A DNA stretch of 64,000 nucleotides from an uncultured Christensenellaceae bacterium (GCA_910588425.1 CAJUPM010000003.1:62001-126000); one strand, 5' to 3'; positions 18,015 to 26,907 are shown, numbered from the stretch's first letter. Translations and numbers: made by a program. Notes: generated by a model from the sequence alone, not told the origin.

Positions 18015-18965
18015 ATGAATGAGATTATGACGATGGGCGAGATGATCGTCGAGATCATGCGGGAGCAGGTGGATCAGCCGCTGAGCCAGCCGGGCGTTTT
18101 TAAGGGGCCGTATCCTTCGGGGGCGCCCGCCATTTTTATCGATACCGTGGCCAGGCTGGGGCATAAGGCCGCGATTGTTGGCGGCGTAGGCCAGGACGAT
18201 TTCGGCGATTGCCTGCTGGGCCGCCTGCGTGGCGATGGGGTGGATTGCTCGCATGTCATCCAAAACGACCGCATCTCCACCGGCTGCGCGTTCGTCATGT
18301 ACCGCTCGGACGGCGAGCGCAAGTTCATCTTCCATATCGGCAATACCCCCGCCGTGCTGGCGCCGGCGCCGGATGCCGGGGCGCTGGAAGGGCTGAAATT
18401 TTTCCACATCATGGGCTGTTCGCTCATGGCGGATACGGCCTTTGGCCGGCGCATCGTGCAGACCATGCACGCGGCCCGGGCGGCAGGGGCGAAGATCGCC
18501 TTCGATCCCAATGTGCGCCCCGAGTTGATGAAAGACTCGCAGGCCGGGGAGCTCATCCGGGAGGTTTTGGAGCACACCAGCATCTTCCTGCCCGGCAAAA
18601 GCGAGCTGAAAGCGCTGGCCGGCGAGCAGGAGATAGAGCAGGCCGTGGCCGCGCTGTTTGCCGCGCACCCGGGCATGGAGATCATCGCGCTGAAAAACGG
18701 CAAGAAGGGCTGTGTCATCTATACCCGGCAGGAGCAGATTTCCTTTGGGGTCTATGCCGTGCCGCCGGTGGATGCCACGGGCGCGGGCGACAGCTTCGAC
18801 GGCGCGTTTCTCTGCGGCCTGCTGGAGCAAAAGAGCCTGCTGGAATGCGCTAAAATGGCAACTGCCGCGGCCTCGCTCAATACCGGCGCGTTTGGGCCCA
18901 TGGAGGGAAGTATCAGCCGGGAGAGTGTGCAAAAGCTGATCGAGGAAAACAATCTGGAGCAATAA
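18015..18965 (+). CDS. PfkB-family sugar kinase
   Basis: A 316-residue ribokinase/PfkB-family kinase that phosphorylates a sugar or sugar acid with ATP. The catalytic and anion-hole motif is 'DATGAGDSFDGAFLCG' near residues 255-270, with the general-base Asp in GAGDSFDG. The substrate-side 'GAPAIFIDTVARLGHKAAIVG' in pieces near residue 36-56 is typical of KdgK/fructokinase-type members. The substrate is not certain; with the GatY-type aldolase 18 bases downstream, a ketose-phosphate step fits, for example a tagatose- or fructose-like substrate. GGGGAGGG precedes the ATG. Confidence 0.88.
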   Translation: MNEIMTMGEMIVEIMREQVDQPLSQPGVFKGPYPSGAPAIFIDTVARLGHKAAIVGGVGQDDFGDCLLGRLRGDGVDCSHVIQNDRISTGCAFVMYRSDGERKFIFHIGNTPAVLAPAPDAGALEGLKFFHIMGCSLMADTAFGRRIVQTMHAARAAGAKIAFDPNVRPELMKDSQAGELIREVLEHTSIFLPGKSELKALAGEQEIEQAVAALFAAHPGMEIIALKNGKKGCVIYTRQEQISFGVYAVPPVDATGAGDSFDGAFLCGLLEQKSLLECAKMATAAASLNTGAFGPMEGSISRESVQKLIEENNLEQ

Positions 18966-18983
18966 AGAGAGAGGTATCTGCTG

Positions 18984-19823
18984 ATGTATACGACGAGCAA
19001 AGAGATGATTTTGGCCGCCCAGCGCGGCGGCTATGCGGTTCCGGCCTTCAATTTCGAGAATATGGAGATGGTTCAGGCCATCCTGGCGGCCGCGGAGGAG
19101 ACGGCAAGCCCGGTTCTGCTGCAAACCACCCCCTCCACCATCAAATACATGACGCTTCGGCAGGCCTATGCTATGGTAAAGGCGGAGGCGGATGCCGTGC
19201 GCGTGCCTGTTTGCCTGCATCTCGATCACTGCGAGAGCTATGAGGGCGTCTGCGCCGCGTTGGAGGCGGGCTACTCCTCGGTGATGATCGATGCCTCCAA
19301 GCTGGATTTTGAGGAGAATATCGCGGCAACGCGGAAGACGGTGCAGGCCGCCCGGGAGAAGGGCGTGCCCGTGGAGGCCGAGCTGGGCACGGTGGGCGGC
19401 AAGGAGGATAGCCACAGCGCCGCCATCGCCTATACAGACCCTGCCCAAGCGGTGGATTTTTTCCAGCGCACGGAGGTAGATCTCTTCGCCGTCGCCATCG
19501 GCACGGCGCATGGCTTCTATCAAGGCGAGCCCAAACTGAATTTTGATCTGCTGAAAAAACTGGCCGGCCTCATCAGCGCGCCGCTGGTTCTGCACGGCGG
19601 CAGCGGCATCCCGGATGAGATGATCAGAAGGACGATTGAGCTTGGCATCTGCAAGGTCAATTTTGCCACGGAACTGCGCGCCGCCATGACGGCCGCCGTC
19701 CGCCGGGCGCTGGAGGACGAGACCATCATCGATCCCAAGAAGTTCATGAGCGCGGGCAGAGAGGCCGTCCGGCAGCTGTGCATCCATAAAATAAAGCTGT
19801 GCGGCTCGGATGGAAAGGCATAG
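18984..19823 (+). CDS. class II fructose/tagatose-bisphosphate aldolase (GatY/KbaY type)
   Basis: A 279-residue zinc-dependent aldolase that splits a ketose 1,6-bisphosphate into dihydroxyacetone phosphate and an aldehyde. 'VCLHLDHCESYEGV' gives the catalytic Asp and a zinc His, 'VEAELGTVGGKED' the zinc Glu region, 'AIGTAHGFYQG' a second His, 'LVLHGGSGIPDEM' the third, and 'KVNFATELR' the phosphate site. The length (under 290) and the 'GTVGG' spacing place it with GatY/KbaY rather than glycolytic Fba. The pairing with a PfkB kinase suggests a catabolic route for a sugar imported by the MFS proteins. Confidence 0.9.
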   Translation: MYTTSKEMILAAQRGGYAVPAFNFENMEMVQAILAAAEETASPVLLQTTPSTIKYMTLRQAYAMVKAEADAVRVPVCLHLDHCESYEGVCAALEAGYSSVMIDASKLDFEENIAATRKTVQAAREKGVPVEAELGTVGGKEDSHSAAIAYTDPAQAVDFFQRTEVDLFAVAIGTAHGFYQGEPKLNFDLLKKLAGLISAPLVLHGGSGIPDEMIRRTIELGICKVNFATELRAAMTAAVRRALEDETIIDPKKFMSAGREAVRQLCIHKIKLCGSDGKA

Positions 19824-19873
19824 AGCAGAGCAAAAAAACGCACTTTCATTGGGGCATCCTCCGTAAGGAAGCT

Positions 19874-19913
19874 AAAAATCTCGCATACCAAACAATGGTA
19901 TGCGAGATTTTTA
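19874..19913. terminator. terminator after the kinase-aldolase pair
   Basis: Perfect 15-bp stem AAAATCTCGCATACC with GGTATGCGAGATTTT around a short loop. It also faces the restriction gene on the minus strand and marks the left edge of the AT-rich island. Confidence 0.9.
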
Positions 19914-19968
19914 TGTCCGTAGGTTTAACGAGCATCGGATTTTGACATCAAAATCCCCCAAAAAATAG

Positions 19969-20886
19969 CTACTCATAAAGCGAACGCCTAATAGCCTCAC
20001 GATATACGTTTTGATCGGGTAAATCAACTGCAGAAAATGCTTCCTGTACCTTGTATACGGTGGTGCAATATTCTTCGAGAATTCCCAATGGTCTAATTGT
20101 TCCATCTTTTACAGAAATATCAGGAATGTAATCGTATGCAACAAAGTGGATAGCTGCTGGCTGCGTTGGAAACTGGGGCAGTTTGTTTTTACCGCCTAAT
20201 CGGTCTAAGACTCTATCATACACCGGTTTAGGACATACAAAATACAGACCACTTCTGCACAATTCTTCACGCTGCAGAACTTGCCCCTTATAGATGATTT
20301 GAGGAATAATTCGTTTTGATACATTCTCCCAGTTTAATCCAACTGTATCTTTTTCTATTACATGATGGTCGAGCAATGCCCTGCGGGCATTTTGATAAGT
20401 ACCAGTAGTATCAATGGTCTGCACCTCAATAGCAGTGAACTCAACAAGTTCACCAACCCCGTTCAATTGTGCCAAAATCCAGTCAACATAGTAGGAACCT
20501 TTACCCTGTCGCTTTGGCAGAGGAAGTTCCCCACCCCACCCATGACCAAATACTGCAACTGCTCCGTTTTCTTCTTTGGCTCTCTCAACCGCTAATCTGC
20601 CAGCATATAAGTTATACTCCGTACCAAAAGCTTTTTGTGAAACAGTAGATAGCATTTTGTAGTTTTCTGCATAAATCCGATTAGGGCAACAAATCACATC
20701 AGGGGAACCAGCCGAAACCTGTCTAACAGCGCACACTCCCGATAAAGTACGATTATTTTTATCTCCTAACGCTTTTGTGCAAAACGAAGACAGAAATGGG
20801 CATATCTGTTTAGAAGTATTCTGTAATGCAGTGTTAGAAGTATCTTCTGCACGGTAACCAAAAAATTCAGAAATATAACCAGACAT
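19969..20886 (-). CDS. NotI-family type II restriction endonuclease
   Basis: A 305-residue endonuclease of the NotI family. The N-terminus has the cysteine cluster that binds iron in NotI: Cys29, Cys36, Cys52 and the pair Cys66/67, within 'ICPFLSSFC' and 'DVICCPNR'. The PD-(D/E)xK-like nuclease core has Asp135 ('YYVDWILAQL') and 'EVQT' with Glu154 and Gln156, the D...ExQ pattern of NotI, preceded by 'GHGWGGELPLP'. The ATG at 20886 is chosen because GGAGG lies seven bases upstream; a TTG two codons earlier overlaps the methyltransferase stop. It follows its methyltransferase directly. Base composition is much lower in GC than the neighbours, a sign of transfer. Recognition sequence unknown. 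Confidence 0.85.
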   Translation of the reverse strand: MSGYISEFFGYRAEDTSNTALQNTSKQICPFLSSFCTKALGDKNNRTLSGVCAVRQVSAGSPDVICCPNRIYAENYKMLSTVSQKAFGTEYNLYAGRLAVERAKEENGAVAVFGHGWGGELPLPKRQGKGSYYVDWILAQLNGVGELVEFTAIEVQTIDTTGTYQNARRALLDHHVIEKDTVGLNWENVSKRIIPQIIYKGQVLQREELCRSGLYFVCPKPVYDRVLDRLGGKNKLPQFPTQPAAIHFVAYDYIPDISVKDGTIRPLGILEEYCTTVYKVQEAFSAVDLPDQNVYREAIRRSLYE

Positions 20887-20888
20887 AC

Positions 20889-22079
20889 TCAATCCTCCGT
20901 ATCTAATATAGAGCGTAGAGATAGACCGACGGCTTGAGCCAACAACGGTGGTACAGCATTGCCAACTTGTGCGAACTGCTCTGCTTGATTTCCTGTAAAA
21001 ACAAAATGATCAGGGAAAGATTGCAAGCGAGCGGCTTCACGAACTGTGAAGGTTCGGTTTTGTTCGTAATGAAAGAATGCACCCCAATGAGGATCACACT
21101 TGGTTAAAATAGTAGAAGCCAAGCCATCTGGAAGAACACGGCCATATCGCTTTGTGTGATCAGACTTTCTTGCACGTTGCATTCCTTTCGGCAATAGTGT
21201 ATCAGGAATATCCGTCCAATTTCCACCAGGTTTTATGTATTCTAATCGCTTCAGGTTGATAGGGGATAATCTTGGAGCTTCGTGATTGAATACCCCAACA
21301 GAGCCTCTTCGAGATCTATGTTGATAGTCACTGAAGGCATCACACCGATATGGCTTTACTTTTTCGCCCTGCTCACCGCTAATTAGCACAGGCAGATCAC
21401 CAATTGCTTCATGAACAGTAACAAAATTGGCATTAGCTTCGGGAGAGGGGCTTTGAATAATGGATTGCCCATCAAAGGTACTTGTAAAATTTGCATGGAT
21501 GGGTGCATGATAAATTGGTTCGGGATATGCTCCAATGGGAAGCGTTTTTCCTCTTACACCGAGAATTATAGTACGCCAACGCATTTGTGGCACGCCATAA
21601 TAAGGTGCACCTAAAATTCTTACATCCGCTCCGTATCCCAACTCCGCAAGAGCATCTAAAATAGCATGGAGTGTTGCCCCGTGTTCAAAAGATACAAGAC
21701 CAGGAACATTTTCAATTAGGACAGCATGTGGTGCAAAAGCATCTACAAAACGAAGGTACTCCTTGAACAAGTGGTTGCGTTCATCGAGAACGCTTCTAAT
21801 AGGGGCGTTGATTGAAAATCCTTGACAAGGAGGTCCGCCGGCAATTAAATCAAGCTCACCACGCTCAATATTAAGCCTTTCTCTAATTTCATTTGCATCC
21901 AATTGTCGAACATCGGCGGTATAAACTGTAGCGTTGGGATGATTTTTCTGATAGGTTTGGGCATATACAGGCACTATCTCAGAAGCAAATAAACTATGAA
22001 ACCCTGCCTCGGACAATCCTTCGGACAGTCCACCTGCACCTGCAAATAGGTCAATCATTTTCAAGTGTTGTACGCTCAT
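20889..22079 (-). CDS. DNA (cytosine-5-)-methyltransferase of a type II R-M system
   Basis: A 396-residue C5-cytosine methyltransferase that protects host DNA from the linked endonuclease. All main motifs are present: I 'DLFAGAGGLSEGL', IV 'GGPPCQGFSIN' with the catalytic Cys, VI 'ENVPGL', VIII 'QMRWRTIILGVR', and IX-X 'ARLQSFPDHF' and 'QVGNAVPPLLAQAV'. The target-recognition region lies at about 215-320. GGGGGAAGA precedes the ATG. It is the first gene of the island, so the methylase is made before the nuclease. Low GC and different codon use compared with the flanks. Confidence 0.95.
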   Translation of the reverse strand: MSVQHLKMIDLFAGAGGLSEGLSEAGFHSLFASEIVPVYAQTYQKNHPNATVYTADVRQLDANEIRERLNIERGELDLIAGGPPCQGFSINAPIRSVLDERNHLFKEYLRFVDAFAPHAVLIENVPGLVSFEHGATLHAILDALAELGYGADVRILGAPYYGVPQMRWRTIILGVRGKTLPIGAYPEPIYHAPIHANFTSTFDGQSIIQSPSPEANANFVTVHEAIGDLPVLISGEQGEKVKPYRCDAFSDYQHRSRRGSVGVFNHEAPRLSPINLKRLEYIKPGGNWTDIPDTLLPKGMQRARKSDHTKRYGRVLPDGLASTILTKCDPHWGAFFHYEQNRTFTVREAARLQSFPDHFVFTGNQAEQFAQVGNAVPPLLAQAVGLSLRSILDTED

Positions 22080-22132
22080 TCTTCCCCCACCACTATTTCT
22101 AACAACTAAGCAATATGTTTATCACCATTTAA

Positions 22133-22161
22133 ATTATATTTCATTGCCTGTTCGTTTGCAA
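22133..22161 (-). promoter_or_regulatory. promoter of the restriction-modification genes
   Basis: On the minus strand TTGCAA (22156-22161) and TATAAT (22133-22138) are 17 bases apart, about 50 bases upstream of the methyltransferase ATG. No C-protein box or controller gene was seen. Confidence 0.65.
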
Positions 22162-22192
22162 CAATTCCGTGGAAATTTAGAAGGCACTTCCT

Positions 22193-22228
22193 TATGTAGC
22201 CTCGCCCTTGCAGGGTGCGTTTTTCTGG
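22193..22228 (+). terminator. possible orphan terminator at the right edge of the R-M island
   Basis: CCCT-TGC-AGGG with flanking CGC/GCG and then TTTTT. No plus-strand gene ends here, so it may be what is left of an element present before the island was inserted. It lies in the 331-base stretch between the methyltransferase and MFS 5, which otherwise holds only the two divergent promoters. Confidence 0.35.
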
Positions 22229-22271
22229 CGCGCGCAAAGATACGGGCTGGCAGAATATTTGAGAAAACCGC

Positions 22272-22301
22272 TTGACTCAAGTAAGCTTTAATGCGTAAAA
22301 T
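22272..22301 (+). promoter_or_regulatory. promoter of MFS paralogue 5
   Basis: TTGACT at 22272-22277 and TAAAAT at 22296-22301, 18-base spacer. Confidence 0.55.
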
Positions 22302-22410
22302 AAAAAATGTGAACATAGTAGCACGCTAAAATCCTGCGTTTTTGTAGGCAAAACCAGAATTTGGATGGCTTTGGCCATTTTAGAAAATTTAGGAAAAGAG
22401 GAAACGGAAT

Positions 22411-23565
22411 TTGGGAAAGTTGCGGTCGTCTAAGGGGCTTTATATCTTCCTGTGCTATCTCGGCTCGGTGATCATCGGGATGCAGTCTTCCGGGTATCAG
22501 GCGATTTTATACGATATTGCGGCGGAGTTTTCCATGAGCGCCACGGGCCAGGGAACGCTGGCGGCAATTCAGTATATCTCCGGGCTGGTCGTCCCGCTGG
22601 TCTTTGGCGGGCTGGCAGATCGCTTCCGCAAGCGGGATGTCATCTGCGTTTTCGCGGCGGTGTATGTGGCGGGCAGCCTGCTGGCTGTGTTTTCGGGCAG
22701 CCAGGCCGTCTTTTGCATCGCGGTCTTTGTCGTGGGTGCGGCGTTTTCCATGCTGGGCGCGCTGTTCCCGGCTTCCATCGTCGAGACGGATCCGGCAAAC
22801 GGCGCCAAGAACAACTCCCTGCAAAACGTCGCTTTCAGCGTCGGCGCGGTGGCTTCGCCGCTGTTTATGGGCGCGCTCATCGAAAACGGCGCCAACTGGC
22901 GCGTGCTGTATGCCATCATCGCGGCGGGCTCGGTGCTCATTATCGCCTTGCTGCTGGCGATGAGAGTCCAGCCCGTCAATATCACGGATCAGAACGAGGG
23001 CAAAGTGGGCATCCGGGGGCTGTTTGCGCTGGTGGGCGTATTCTGGGTCGCGATTCTGTTCTCCTGCGGCTCTATGGAGAATGGCATCGTGGGCTTTTTG
23101 AAGAATTTCTTCGTGCAGGAGCTAAGCACAGAGGCGCTGGGCGGCGTGGCCGTCTCGCTGTTCTGGGTTTCCATGATCCCCTCGCGCCTGCTCTGCGGCT
23201 ATTTCAAAAACCAGAAACTGCTGGTGAAAATCTGCATGGCCGGGGCGGCGCTCTGCTGCCTGGGGCTGGGATTCGTCAGAAACGGCGTGCTGGCGCTGAT
23301 TCTGGTGGGCCTGGCAGGCTTCTTCCAGGGGCCGGTTTACCCCGCCATCAGCACGATGGCCATGCAGGCTTCGCCCGAGAATATGGGGCTGATCTCCTCG
23401 CTGATGCTGGTCTTTTCCAACGCGGGCGGGATGCTGGTCAACTTGGCCATGGGGCCGGTTTCGGACGGCCTGGGCATTGGCGGCGCTTTCTGCTTTGCCG
23501 CAGGCGTGGCCGCGCTGGCGTTTCTCACCTACTTCTGCTTTGCCGGCAAGAAGAAAAGGGCATAG
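22411..23565 (+). CDS. MFS transporter, paralogue 5 of 5 (TTG start)
   Basis: A 384-residue MFS protein that begins with TTG after AGAGG. TM1 reads 'GMQSSGYQAILYDIAAEFSM', matching the signature of the four paralogues upstream, and the second half 'QGPVYPAISTMAMQASPEN'. The loop after TM2 is 'GLADRFRKRDV', the MFS A motif. It is separated from its relatives by the kinase, aldolase and the AT-rich restriction island, and has its own promoter and terminator. The arrangement suggests an ancestral five-transporter cluster that was later interrupted. Confidence 0.85.
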   Translation: MGKLRSSKGLYIFLCYLGSVIIGMQSSGYQAILYDIAAEFSMSATGQGTLAAIQYISGLVVPLVFGGLADRFRKRDVICVFAAVYVAGSLLAVFSGSQAVFCIAVFVVGAAFSMLGALFPASIVETDPANGAKNNSLQNVAFSVGAVASPLFMGALIENGANWRVLYAIIAAGSVLIIALLLAMRVQPVNITDQNEGKVGIRGLFALVGVFWVAILFSCGSMENGIVGFLKNFFVQELSTEALGGVAVSLFWVSMIPSRLLCGYFKNQKLLVKICMAGAALCCLGLGFVRNGVLALILVGLAGFFQGPVYPAISTMAMQASPENMGLISSLMLVFSNAGGMLVNLAMGPVSDGLGIGGAFCFAAGVAALAFLTYFCFAGKKKRA

Positions 23566-23576
23566 ACATGTGCAAA

Positions 23577-23606
23577 AGCCCCGCTTCGGCGGGGTTTTTT
23601 GTGCGC
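23577..23606 (+). terminator. terminator of MFS 5
   Basis: AAGCCCCGC-TTC-GGCGGGGTTTTTT: a 7-bp GC-rich stem and a T-run. Confidence 0.85.
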
Positions 23607-23681
23607 CAGGGCAGGCGCGCAGCGAAATTCTGCCTTTTGCCGGATTTTTGCCGCCAAAGGCCAGGGAATTTCGCGCAGGGC

Positions 23682-23711
23682 TTGCAATGTTGCGGTAAAA
23701 TGGGGTAAAAT
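23682..23711 (+). promoter_or_regulatory. putative promoter of glnS-gltX
   Basis: TTGCAA at 23682-23687 and TAAAAT at 23706-23711 with an 18-base spacer. A second TATACT at 23719-23724 lacks a matching -35. No T-box leader was seen. Confidence 0.4.
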
Positions 23712-23753
23712 TACTTATTATACTAGTCTATACGCAAGCGAAGGGAGAAAACA

Positions 23754-25424
23754 ATGTCTGATCATCTAACGCCGGAAACGGAAGAGAGAAAATCCAGAAA
23801 CTTTATTGAGGAGATCATCGATGCAGATCTGGAAAGCGGCCGGGTGGCGCAGCTGCAAACCCGTTTCCCGCCAGAGCCCAACGGCTATCTGCATATCGGG
23901 CACGCCAAAGCGATTTGCCTGAACTTTTCCCTCGCGCAGCAGTATGGGGGCAAGTGCAACCTGCGCTACGACGATACCAACCCCGCCAAAGAGGATGAAG
24001 AGTTCGTCCGCTCCATCGAGGAGGATATCCACTGGCTGGGCTTTGAATGGGACAAAAAACTGCACGCCTCGGATTATTTCGACTATATGTTCGACTGCGC
24101 CGTGCTGCTCATCAAAAAGGGTCTGGCCTATGTCTGCGACCTCTCCGCTGAAGAGATTCGCGCCTACCGCGGCACGCTCACCGAGCCGGGCAGGAACAGC
24201 CCCTGCCGCGAGCGCAGCGTAGAGGAAAACCTGGAGCTTTTCTACGCCATGCGGGACGGCAAGTTCGCGGACGGCGAGAAGGTGCTCCGGGCGAAAATCG
24301 ATATGAGCTCGCCCAACCTGAATATGAGGGACCCGGTCATCTACCGCATTTTGCGCAGCGAGCATCACCGCACGGGCAACCGCTGGATCATCTACCCGAT
24401 GTACGACTATGCGCACCCGCTGGAGGATGCGTATGAGGGCATCACGCATTCCATCTGCACGCTGGAATTCGAGGCGCACCGCCCGCTCTACGACTGGGTC
24501 ATCGAGCACTGCGAATGCGATCCTGCGCCGCATCAGTACGAATTTGCGCGGCTGAATCTGACGCGCACCATCATGAGCAAGCGCTATCTGAAAATGCTGG
24601 TGGATGAAGGCGTCGTCTCCGGGTGGGACGACCCGCGCATGCCCACCATCAGCGGCCTGCGCCGCCGGGGCTATACCCCAGCCGCCATCCGGGATTTCTG
24701 CTCCCGCATCGGCGTGGCCAAGGCCAACAGCGAGGTGGAAACCGCGCTGCTCGAGCACTGCGTCCGAGAGGATCTCAACGCCCATGCGCCGCGGCTGATG
24801 GGCGTGCTGCGCCCGCTCAGGCTCATTATCGAAAACTACCCCGAGGGCAAAACCGAGATGATGACGGCAGAAGACCTGCCCGGCGGCGAGACCACGCACC
24901 AGGTCCCCTTCTCCAGAGAGCTGTATATCGAGCAGGAGGACTTCATGGAAGTCGCCCCGAATAACAAATATTTCCGCCTGGCTGTGGGCAAGGAAGTGCG
25001 GCTGAAAAACGCCTATATCATCAAATGCGAGCGCGTGGAAAAGGACGAAGCAGGCAATATCACGGCCGTCATCTGCTCCTACGACCCGCTCTCCAAAACC
25101 GGCGACGTCAACGCCTCCCGCAAAGTCAAAGGCACGCTGCACTGGGTGGATGCCGCCGCGGCTGTGCCCGCGGAATACCGCATCTATGACTACCTGCTCC
25201 GCGAAGGCGAGGGCGATTTCATGGAGCGGCTCAACCGGGATTCGGTGCAGGTTCTGCACGGCTTTATCGAGCCGCAGATTTTGAAGGCCAAGCCGGAAGA
25301 CAAGTTCCAGCTCATGCGCATGGGCTATTTCTGCGCAGACCGCCGGGATTTCTCGCCGGAGCATGTGGTTTTAAACCAGATCGTCGGCCTGAAGGATACG
25401 TTTGCAAAAGTAGTAAAGAAATAA
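23754..25424 (+). CDS. glnS: glutaminyl-tRNA synthetase
   Basis: A 556-residue class Ic synthetase that charges tRNA-Gln with glutamine. The HIGH motif is in 'PPEPNGYLHIGHAKAICLNF' (about 36-55), followed by 'LRYDDTNPAKEDEEFV'. The KMSKS counterpart is 'TIMSKRYLKMLVDEG' near 268-282. 'WDDPRMPTISGLRRRGYTP' and the C-terminal anticodon-binding beta-barrels (about 345-550) are diagnostic of GlnRS rather than GluRS. Many Bacillota lack GlnRS and use GatCAB amidation, so its presence suggests a lineage that gained glnS. It forms an operon with gltX, 12 bases downstream. Confidence 0.96.
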   Translation: MSDHLTPETEERKSRNFIEEIIDADLESGRVAQLQTRFPPEPNGYLHIGHAKAICLNFSLAQQYGGKCNLRYDDTNPAKEDEEFVRSIEEDIHWLGFEWDKKLHASDYFDYMFDCAVLLIKKGLAYVCDLSAEEIRAYRGTLTEPGRNSPCRERSVEENLELFYAMRDGKFADGEKVLRAKIDMSSPNLNMRDPVIYRILRSEHHRTGNRWIIYPMYDYAHPLEDAYEGITHSICTLEFEAHRPLYDWVIEHCECDPAPHQYEFARLNLTRTIMSKRYLKMLVDEGVVSGWDDPRMPTISGLRRRGYTPAAIRDFCSRIGVAKANSEVETALLEHCVREDLNAHAPRLMGVLRPLRLIIENYPEGKTEMMTAEDLPGGETTHQVPFSRELYIEQEDFMEVAPNNKYFRLAVGKEVRLKNAYIIKCERVEKDEAGNITAVICSYDPLSKTGDVNASRKVKGTLHWVDAAAAVPAEYRIYDYLLREGEGDFMERLNRDSVQVLHGFIEPQILKAKPEDKFQLMRMGYFCADRRDFSPEHVVLNQIVGLKDTFAKVVKK

Positions 25425-25436
25425 ACGGAGAATAGT

Positions 25437-26894
25437 ATGACAGTCAGAACAAGATTCGCTCCCAGCCCCACCGGCTATCTGCATATCGGCGGGCTGCGGA
25501 CGGCGCTTTATGCCTGGCTCTATGCCAGAAAGAATAACGGGCAGTTCATCCTGCGCATCGAGGATACGGATCGCAACCGCCTGGTAGACGAAGCCAGCGA
25601 GATCATCTACCGCACCCTGCGCGATACTGGCCTAACCTACGACGAAGGCCCAGATGTGGGCGGAGAATTTGGCCCGTATATCCAGAGCGACCGGCAGGAG
25701 ATCTATCAGAAATACGCCGAGGAGCTGGTGGAGCGGGGCGCGGCCTACTACTGCTTCTGCAAAAAGGATCGGCTGGAGCAGATGCGCAGCGAGGCAGAGC
25801 AAAAGGGGCAGGTCGCCAAATACGATAAGCATTGCCTCTCCCTCTCCAAAGAGGAGGTGCAGGCGCGCATCGCGGCCGGGGAGGAATACGTCATCCGCCA
25901 AAACATCCCCACTGAGGGCGAGACGGTCTATGAGGATATGGTCTACGGCAAGATTGCCGTCCCCATGGCAGATCTGGAGGATAACATCCTGCTCAAGAGC
26001 GACGGCTGGCCGACATATAACCTGGCCAACGTCATCGACGACCACCTGATGGGCATCACGCATGTCATCCGGGGCATCGAGTATCTTTCCTCCACGCCAA
26101 AGTATAACTTGCTCTATGATGCGCTGGGCTGGGAGCGGCCAAAGTATATCCACCTGCCGCCCGTCATGAAGGATAAGAACCGCAAGCTCTCCAAGCGGCA
26201 CGGCGATGCTTCTTATGAGGATTTCATCGCCAAGGGCTATCTCAAAGAGGCGATTTTAAACTATATTGCACTGCTGGGCTGGAGCCCGGCGGGCGAGCGG
26301 GAGATCTATTCGCTGGATGAACTGGCAGAGGTGTTCGACCTCTCGGGTATCAGCAAATCCTCCGCGATTTTCGATGTGGATAAGCTGACCTGGATGAACG
26401 GCGAGTATATCCGCGCCCTCTCCCAGGAGGAGTTTTTGGAGCGGGCCAAGCCGTATCTGGATGCGGCGCTGAAAAAGGAGTTCGACCGCGCCAAAATCGC
26501 AAAACTCATCCAGCCCCGGCTGGAGACGCTCACGCAGATTGAAGAGAAAGTCTCCTTCCTAAATGAGATGCCGGATTACAGCCTGGAGCTTTATGCGCAT
26601 AAGAAGATGAAAACCACGCCGGAAAACTCGCTGCCCATCCTGCTGGAGGCGCGGGAGGCGCTGGAGCAGGTGGAGGAGTTTACCAACGACGCGCTCTATG
26701 CGGCGCTCTGCGCTCTGGCCGAGAAGCTGGAAGTGAAAAACGGCAGAGTGCTCTGGCCGGTGCGCGTGGCCATCTCGGGCACGGCAGTAACGCCGGGCGG
26801 CGCGACCGAGCTTGCTGAGATTCTGGGCAAGCAGGAGACGCTCTCCCGCATGGATGCCAGCATCGAGAAGCTAAGGCGCGAGCTTGGGCAATAG
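25437..26894 (+). CDS. gltX: glutamyl-tRNA synthetase
   Basis: A 485-residue class Ic synthetase charging tRNA-Glu. HIGH is seen as 'PSPTGYLHIGGLRTALYAWL' (about 9-28), KMSKS as 'KLSKRHGDASYEDFIAKGY' near residue 250, and 'RIEDTDRNR' lies near residue 40. The C-terminal helical anticodon-binding cage occupies about 330-485 and separates it from GlnRS. The cysteine tetrad of the Zn-binding insertion seen in E. coli is not complete here ('YYCFCKKDRLEQM' keeps two). Whether it is discriminating or also charges tRNA-Gln cannot be read off; with GlnRS adjacent, it need not. Confidence 0.95.
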   Translation: MTVRTRFAPSPTGYLHIGGLRTALYAWLYARKNNGQFILRIEDTDRNRLVDEASEIIYRTLRDTGLTYDEGPDVGGEFGPYIQSDRQEIYQKYAEELVERGAAYYCFCKKDRLEQMRSEAEQKGQVAKYDKHCLSLSKEEVQARIAAGEEYVIRQNIPTEGETVYEDMVYGKIAVPMADLEDNILLKSDGWPTYNLANVIDDHLMGITHVIRGIEYLSSTPKYNLLYDALGWERPKYIHLPPVMKDKNRKLSKRHGDASYEDFIAKGYLKEAILNYIALLGWSPAGEREIYSLDELAEVFDLSGISKSSAIFDVDKLTWMNGEYIRALSQEEFLERAKPYLDAALKKEFDRAKIAKLIQPRLETLTQIEEKVSFLNEMPDYSLELYAHKKMKTTPENSLPILLEAREALEQVEEFTNDALYAALCALAEKLEVKNGRVLWPVRVAISGTAVTPGGATELAEILGKQETLSRMDASIEKLRRELGQ

Positions 26895-26907
26895 AGAGAA
26901 GAAATGA

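Noticed and set aside
17922..19787. 621-codon minus-strand frame opposite the kinase and aldolase
   Set aside because: It is antisense to two genes with full catalytic motifs and has the His/Arg/Gln-rich composition typical of GC-rich shadow frames.
19970..22410. Integrase, att sites or direct repeats flanking the restriction island
   Set aside because: None was seen by eye; the edges are a terminator and a promoter only.
23766..25364. 532-codon minus-strand frame opposite glnS
   Set aside because: Shadow of glnS, which carries all synthetase motifs; no ribosome site.
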